From contig CAJVPJ010001202.1 in the NCBI GenBank assembly GCA_910592205.1, forward strand, positions 1-11,466: a stretch of DNA of 11,466 bases, in the 5' to 3' direction. The stretch comes from Paraglomus occultum. Its lineage: Eukaryota > Glomeromycota > Glomeromycetes > Paraglomerales > Paraglomeraceae. The notes beneath the pieces are model-generated. The model saw only the letters and a list, made by a program, of their open reading frames with translations. It had not been told where the DNA came from and ran no database searches. Each line of letters begins with the position of its first letter. The first letter of the stretch is position 1. Shown in pieces: positions 9,169 to 11,466 of the stretch. The translations under genes were made by a program, and so were the position numbers.

Positions 9169-9499
9169 CTAATAAACTTGCTCGTTGCAGTGCACAAACC
9201 GCATGCTATCCATTCCGACAACAATTCCTGTTGCACTGCATCTTGGTGTATACAAACAAGATAAAGGATGTAGGCAAAGCGAAGAAAAATGTAGAAAAAG
9301 GGGAGTACGTAAGATGTGTGGGTGTGTAAACTATGCAAGATAATAAAAGTACTGTATTTTTAAAGTATGATTTTATACGACTCCTTACTTTATACGTTGA
9401 ATACTTTACAGTTTATTAAACTTCATATCCTCTTTGTAAGTGATGTTCCTCTTCTCCACTGCCCCCATTTCTTATGTTGTATATATACAGGAGAACTAA
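9169..9499 (+). other. Candidate 3' end of a spliced plus-strand gene (exons 9169-9308, 9412-9435, 9491-9499)
   Basis: A strong acceptor (T9 then ACAG) ends at 9168. A 140-nt block follows, open in one frame (starting NKLARCSAQTACYPFRQQ, ending KKNVEKGEY), up to a GTAAGA donor at 9309. A 103-bp intron-like gap ending in CTTTACAG leads to a 24-nt micro-exon (FIKLHILF) and a consensus GTAAGT donor at 9436. A 55-bp pyrimidine-rich intron-like gap ending in ATATACAG leads to GAG AAC TAA. Both internal junctions are phase 0, and the stop overlaps AATAAA at 9498-9503. The main block is basic and Cys-containing with a hydrophobic centre; no family is recognised. Upstream exons are not found. Splice-like sites are frequent by chance, so this is a hypothesis, though one of the most coherent in the window. 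Confidence 0.28.
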
Positions 9500-9503
9500 T
9501 AAA

Positions 9504-9748
9504 AAATCCAACCGTTTATACGTAATATGAATAACTATTCAAATGCATCATGAATATTTGTAACAATTTCTTTTATATTGTACAATGTTACAATACAAGT
9601 TACATTTAATATGTACTTAATTTATACTTTGTCCTATACTTAATATATGCTTGGTTACGCATTAGTACAAATAATTCATTTATTTATTCATCGTAAACTC
9701 CTCACATTTCTGCAAAAAAAAATACCCTTTTTTTTTTCCTTCCTTCAA
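9504..9748. other. AT-rich spacer upstream of the distal promoter
   Basis: No gene is seen. It contains a 10-bp palindrome, ATTGTACAAT (9577-9586), and the poly(dA:dT) runs that lead into the TATA box at 9749. Confidence 0.5.
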
Positions 9749-9756
9749 TATATAAA
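9749..9756 (+). promoter_or_regulatory. Distal TATA box with poly(dA:dT) tracts, start of a leader-like region
   Basis: TATATAAA is preceded by an A9 run (9714-9722) and a T10 run (9728-9737), the kind of rigid tracts that keep fungal promoters nucleosome-free. Downstream, 9757-9960 is rich in C, A and T and contains no ATG for about 200 nt, although about four would be expected at this composition. That is the expected look of a transcribed 5' leader. It may be an upstream promoter of the 10225 gene. Confidence 0.4.
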
Positions 9757-10224
9757 CGGCCAAAACTCTCCAACACCAAAGACGTTTCTTTAGGCAAACA
9801 ACCTCTAATCACACATAACGATTCGGTAACAACAAAAGTTATCTAACGACTTTTTCTCCTATATTCGCTTATCCTCTTCCGGTCCTTTTCATTTCATCAT
9901 CCCAATCCATCATCCGTTTCCCGTTCAACAAGCCACGTTGATAACCAGCACTTCGCTCGTTTATGTAAAGATCCGTGCTGTGTTTTCTTTTTAATGAAAG
10001 TTACTGGACCGATTATTACTATCAGAGTTATGTGTCATTAGAGGTCAATCGAACCCAAAATTATGCAACAACTTCAAATGTATTAAGGAACAAAACATTC
10101 TCCCACCCATTACACAAAACATTCGATTTTCGTTTGATCTCGAAAAGCAAACAAAGTATAAATATATAGACTTTGAAAGAAAAAAAAACCTAACATCTAC
10201 CACTAAGCTAAGAAACGCTACATA
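9757..10224 (+). promoter_or_regulatory. Putative 5' leader with start-stop uORF and possible 5'UTR intron acceptor
   Basis: The first ATG after the distal TATA box is at 9963 and is followed directly by TAA, a minimal start-stop upstream ORF. Near the coding start, CTAAC at 10190-10194 followed by AG at 10206-10207 (and again at 10211-10212) forms a branch-point plus acceptor pair 13 to 18 bases before the ATG. Possible donors are GTAACA at about 9826 and GTAAAG at 9964. Splicing from a distal first exon to 10208 would remove the start-stop element or its surroundings. A CCAAT at 9902-9906 is also present. The 64-codon frame at 9975-10169 looks like chance. Confidence 0.25.
10157..10164 (+). 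promoter_or_regulatory. TATA box (proximal) of the 10225 gene
   Basis: TATAAATA followed by TATA lies 68 bp before the ATG at 10225. Initiation about 30 bp downstream would give a 5' leader of roughly 35 nt, A/C-rich and without an upstream ATG. That is a normal arrangement for a short fungal gene. In DNA this AT-rich such a box also arises by chance, so its position is what supports it. Confidence 0.45.
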
Positions 10225-10491
10225 ATGTCTTCAACGAATACCCCAATCGCACTCGCTACTCCTACACCATCTTCATCCGCATCGTCTCCCTCCTCTTCAA
10301 CTTCGCCTACTTCTCCTATTTCTTCGTCCTCTGCTCTTCTTCAGCGGAGAAAGTCAGTACGGTTCAGCAGATTTGAGAAAGTGTATTATACCCATTCTCC
10401 TGTTGATTACGATCGGTCCTCTATCCTGACGACGCTCAAGGAGGAGTACGGATTTGAAGCGAACGGGCAATGTTATCCAATTAAAATCTGA
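10225..10491 (+). CDS. Small Ser/Thr/Pro-rich protein with PP1-docking (RVxF) motif, 88 aa
   Basis: This is the one confident gene, an uninterrupted 88-codon frame ending in TGA. Residues 2-36 are a disordered tail in which 28 of 35 residues are Ser, Thr or Pro, with several SP/TP sites (T6, T12, T14, S21, S27, S30). A compact basic block follows: R41-R42-K43-S44-V45-R46-F47 contains KSVRF, which matches the RVxF docking motif for protein phosphatase 1. V53-Y54-Y55 supplies the hydrophobic pair and R64 (in DYDRSS) the arginine of the RVxF-PhiPhi-R arrangement. R-R-K-S44 is also a PKA-type site inside the docking motif. The C-terminal 22 residues are mixed and unassigned. There is no signal peptide or membrane segment, so a cytosolic or nuclear place is likely. 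The start is favoured by A at -3, a TATA box 68 bp upstream and no earlier in-frame ATG close by. Docking is family knowledge; the role as a PP1 regulator is inferred. It could instead be a distant PPP1R15/GADD34-type protein. Confidence 0.82.
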   Translation: MSSTNTPIALATPTPSSSASSPSSSTSPTSPISSSSALLQRRKSVRFSRFEKVYYTHSPVDYDRSSILTTLKEEYGFEANGQCYPIKI

Positions 10492-10797
10492 AAAAGCTAT
10501 TATTTGGATGAGGAAAGGAATGGAGGCTAATGACCGTTTTATATAATGAAAATACTTTTTCTTTTTCCTGACACACAAAAAACATAGAATATATATCTTT
10601 TATCTTCCTAAAAACATTCCAACTATGATTTGCTAAAAAAAATTTCCGAATTTAACGTAGATGTTACATTTCGTTTTTTTTCCCCTCTAAACCATTCCAA
10701 TTATGTATGTTATCAGAGAGATGCATATAACGTGTTTCCGTTTACGATATACATTAAGTATGTTCTGACAAGTATTACGTAAAAACTGCGTTTCGTA
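10492..10797. other. 3' flank of the 10225 gene
   Basis: There is no coding sequence. The stretch is A/T-rich with T runs, as expected of a 3' UTR and downstream spacer. TATAATGAAAATAC at about 10541 is the most poly(A)-signal-like part, but no clean AATAAA is present. The minus-strand frame at 10354-10578 overlaps the gene and is its shadow. Confidence 0.45.
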
Positions 10798-10980
10798 TCT
10801 TTGTTTTCTCTCTCCTCTCTCATTCTCAGCGTATTTCTCTCTCTTCTCGTCTCTCGGTTTCCTTTTCGCGTTATTTTTTTTTTTGTTTCTACTTTATTTT
10901 TCATTTCCTTTATTTTCAATTTTCATTTTTCATTTTTCATTTTCTTTTCTCTCTCTTTTTTTTCTCTTTATTCTTTAAAT
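10798..10980. repeat. Long pyrimidine-rich low-complexity tract
   Basis: Mostly T and C, including CTCTCT runs, T11 and a 7-bp tandem CATTTTT three times near 10924-10944. A 142-codon frame at 10801-11229 exists only because T/C-rich DNA lacks stop codons, and its product is a Phe/Ser/Leu string. The tract could be a promoter-type element for a gene beyond the right edge, or triplex-forming mirror-repeat DNA. Confidence 0.6.
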
Positions 10981-11297
10981 TCAAAAACCCAAAAAAAAAG
11001 TGTTAATTATTCTCATCGATTATTACTATTCAAACTTCTTCTTATAAATATCTTTCTCTTTTCTTTATTTTTTGTAGATATTTTCATTGTTCACGAACAT
11101 TGTGTACAATTTTCTCTGTCGATATTCGATTTTTTTTTTTTGATACCCTCTTTTGCAAGAAAATCGACGATTTTACATGGAAATTCTACGAAGTTAATTG
11201 ACGTGTCAGTCACACGCGTGTTAATATGAATATCATAATATGTTACGTATTACATTATTTACTTTGAAGTAACCATATAGAGTTTTTAATACGTTTT

Positions 11298-11325
11298 ACC
11301 GTGTTCAGTTGTTACTGAAAACGGT
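11298..11325. repeat. 28-nt near-perfect hairpin
   Basis: ACCGT-G-TTCAGT pairs with ACTGAA-A-ACGGT around a TGTT loop: eleven pairs with one G-A mismatch. It is one of the tightest fold-backs in the window. It lies 61 bp before the A25 run. Confidence 0.5.
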
Positions 11326-11386
11326 CAATATGGCAAATTAAAATTATTAAAAATTTATTATAAATGTGTAATTCGATTGTGATTTT

Positions 11387-11411
11387 AAAAAAAAAAAAAA
11401 AAAAAAAAAAA
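11387..11411 (+). repeat. A25 homopolymer
   Basis: Twenty-five A residues follow GATTTT. It may be an ordinary poly(dA) tract, or the tail of a retroposed copy whose 3' part includes the hairpin at 11298. No matching target-site duplication is visible in the window. Confidence 0.6.
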
Positions 11412-11466
11412 CAGTAGTAAAAGGTTAATTTTATGATTAATTATTACTCTCAACATTTTTTCTTTA

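Noticed and set aside
10354-10578. 74-codon minus-strand ORF
   Set aside because: Antisense overlap of the confident gene at 10225-10491.
10801-11229. 142-codon plus-strand ORF
   Set aside because: It lies in T/C-rich low-complexity DNA, where stops are rare, and gives a Phe/Ser/Leu string with no domain features.

Overview
The window looks like AT-rich eukaryotic nuclear DNA, roughly one third G+C. It has long poly(dA:dT) tracts, C/T-rich promoter-like stretches, TATA boxes and GT-AG splice-like signals. It has no bacterial operon structure, no Shine-Dalgarno-led gene chain, and no tRNA or rRNA gene that I could find. The best clue to the organism is the one confident protein, at 10225-10491. 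Its basic KSVRF...YYTHSPVDYDRSS block is a style I associate with small proteins of early-diverging fungi (Mucoromycota). That placement rests on family memory, not on a search.

Layout. Positions 1-1500, minus strand: several islands of raised G+C carry exon-like open frames with reasonable splice signals. Two of them (587-642 and 94-389) read, in order, like a divergent Roadblock/LC7 domain, but their reading phases cannot be joined cleanly, so this may be a real intron-rich gene, a relic or chance. Positions 1500-5700 hold no convincing gene: simple repeats, a cluster of TTRCGCAA palindromes at 4045-4108 and scattered short ORFs. Positions 5772-6335, plus strand, hold two exon-like blocks with strong acceptors and compatible phase. 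Positions 6336-9168 are mostly non-coding, with a pair of hairpins (6957-7033), an A/C-only tandem repeat (6665-6693), a 10-bp inverted repeat (7696-7734), a G-quadruplex-type tract (7775-7800) with an inverted copy of its edge at 8087-8107, and two CRE-type sites. Positions 9169-9499, plus strand, hold a phase-consistent chain of three exon-like pieces ending in a stop that overlaps AATAAA. Positions 9749-10224 are a promoter/leader region. Positions 10225-10491 are the confident gene. Positions 10492-11466 are its 3' flank, a long pyrimidine tract, a 28-nt hairpin and a 25-nt A run.

The main biological result is that the 88-residue protein combines an RVxF docking motif for protein phosphatase 1 (PP1) with a correctly spaced hydrophobic pair and arginine (RVxF-PhiPhi-R). 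It also has an overlapping PKA-type site, behind a Ser/Thr/Pro-rich N-terminus. It is best read as a candidate small PP1 regulator that could be switched by phosphorylation. Everything spliced is a hypothesis from sequence alone: at this base composition stops fall about every 14 codons, so one or two dozen ORFs of 60 codons or more are expected by chance in a window this size.
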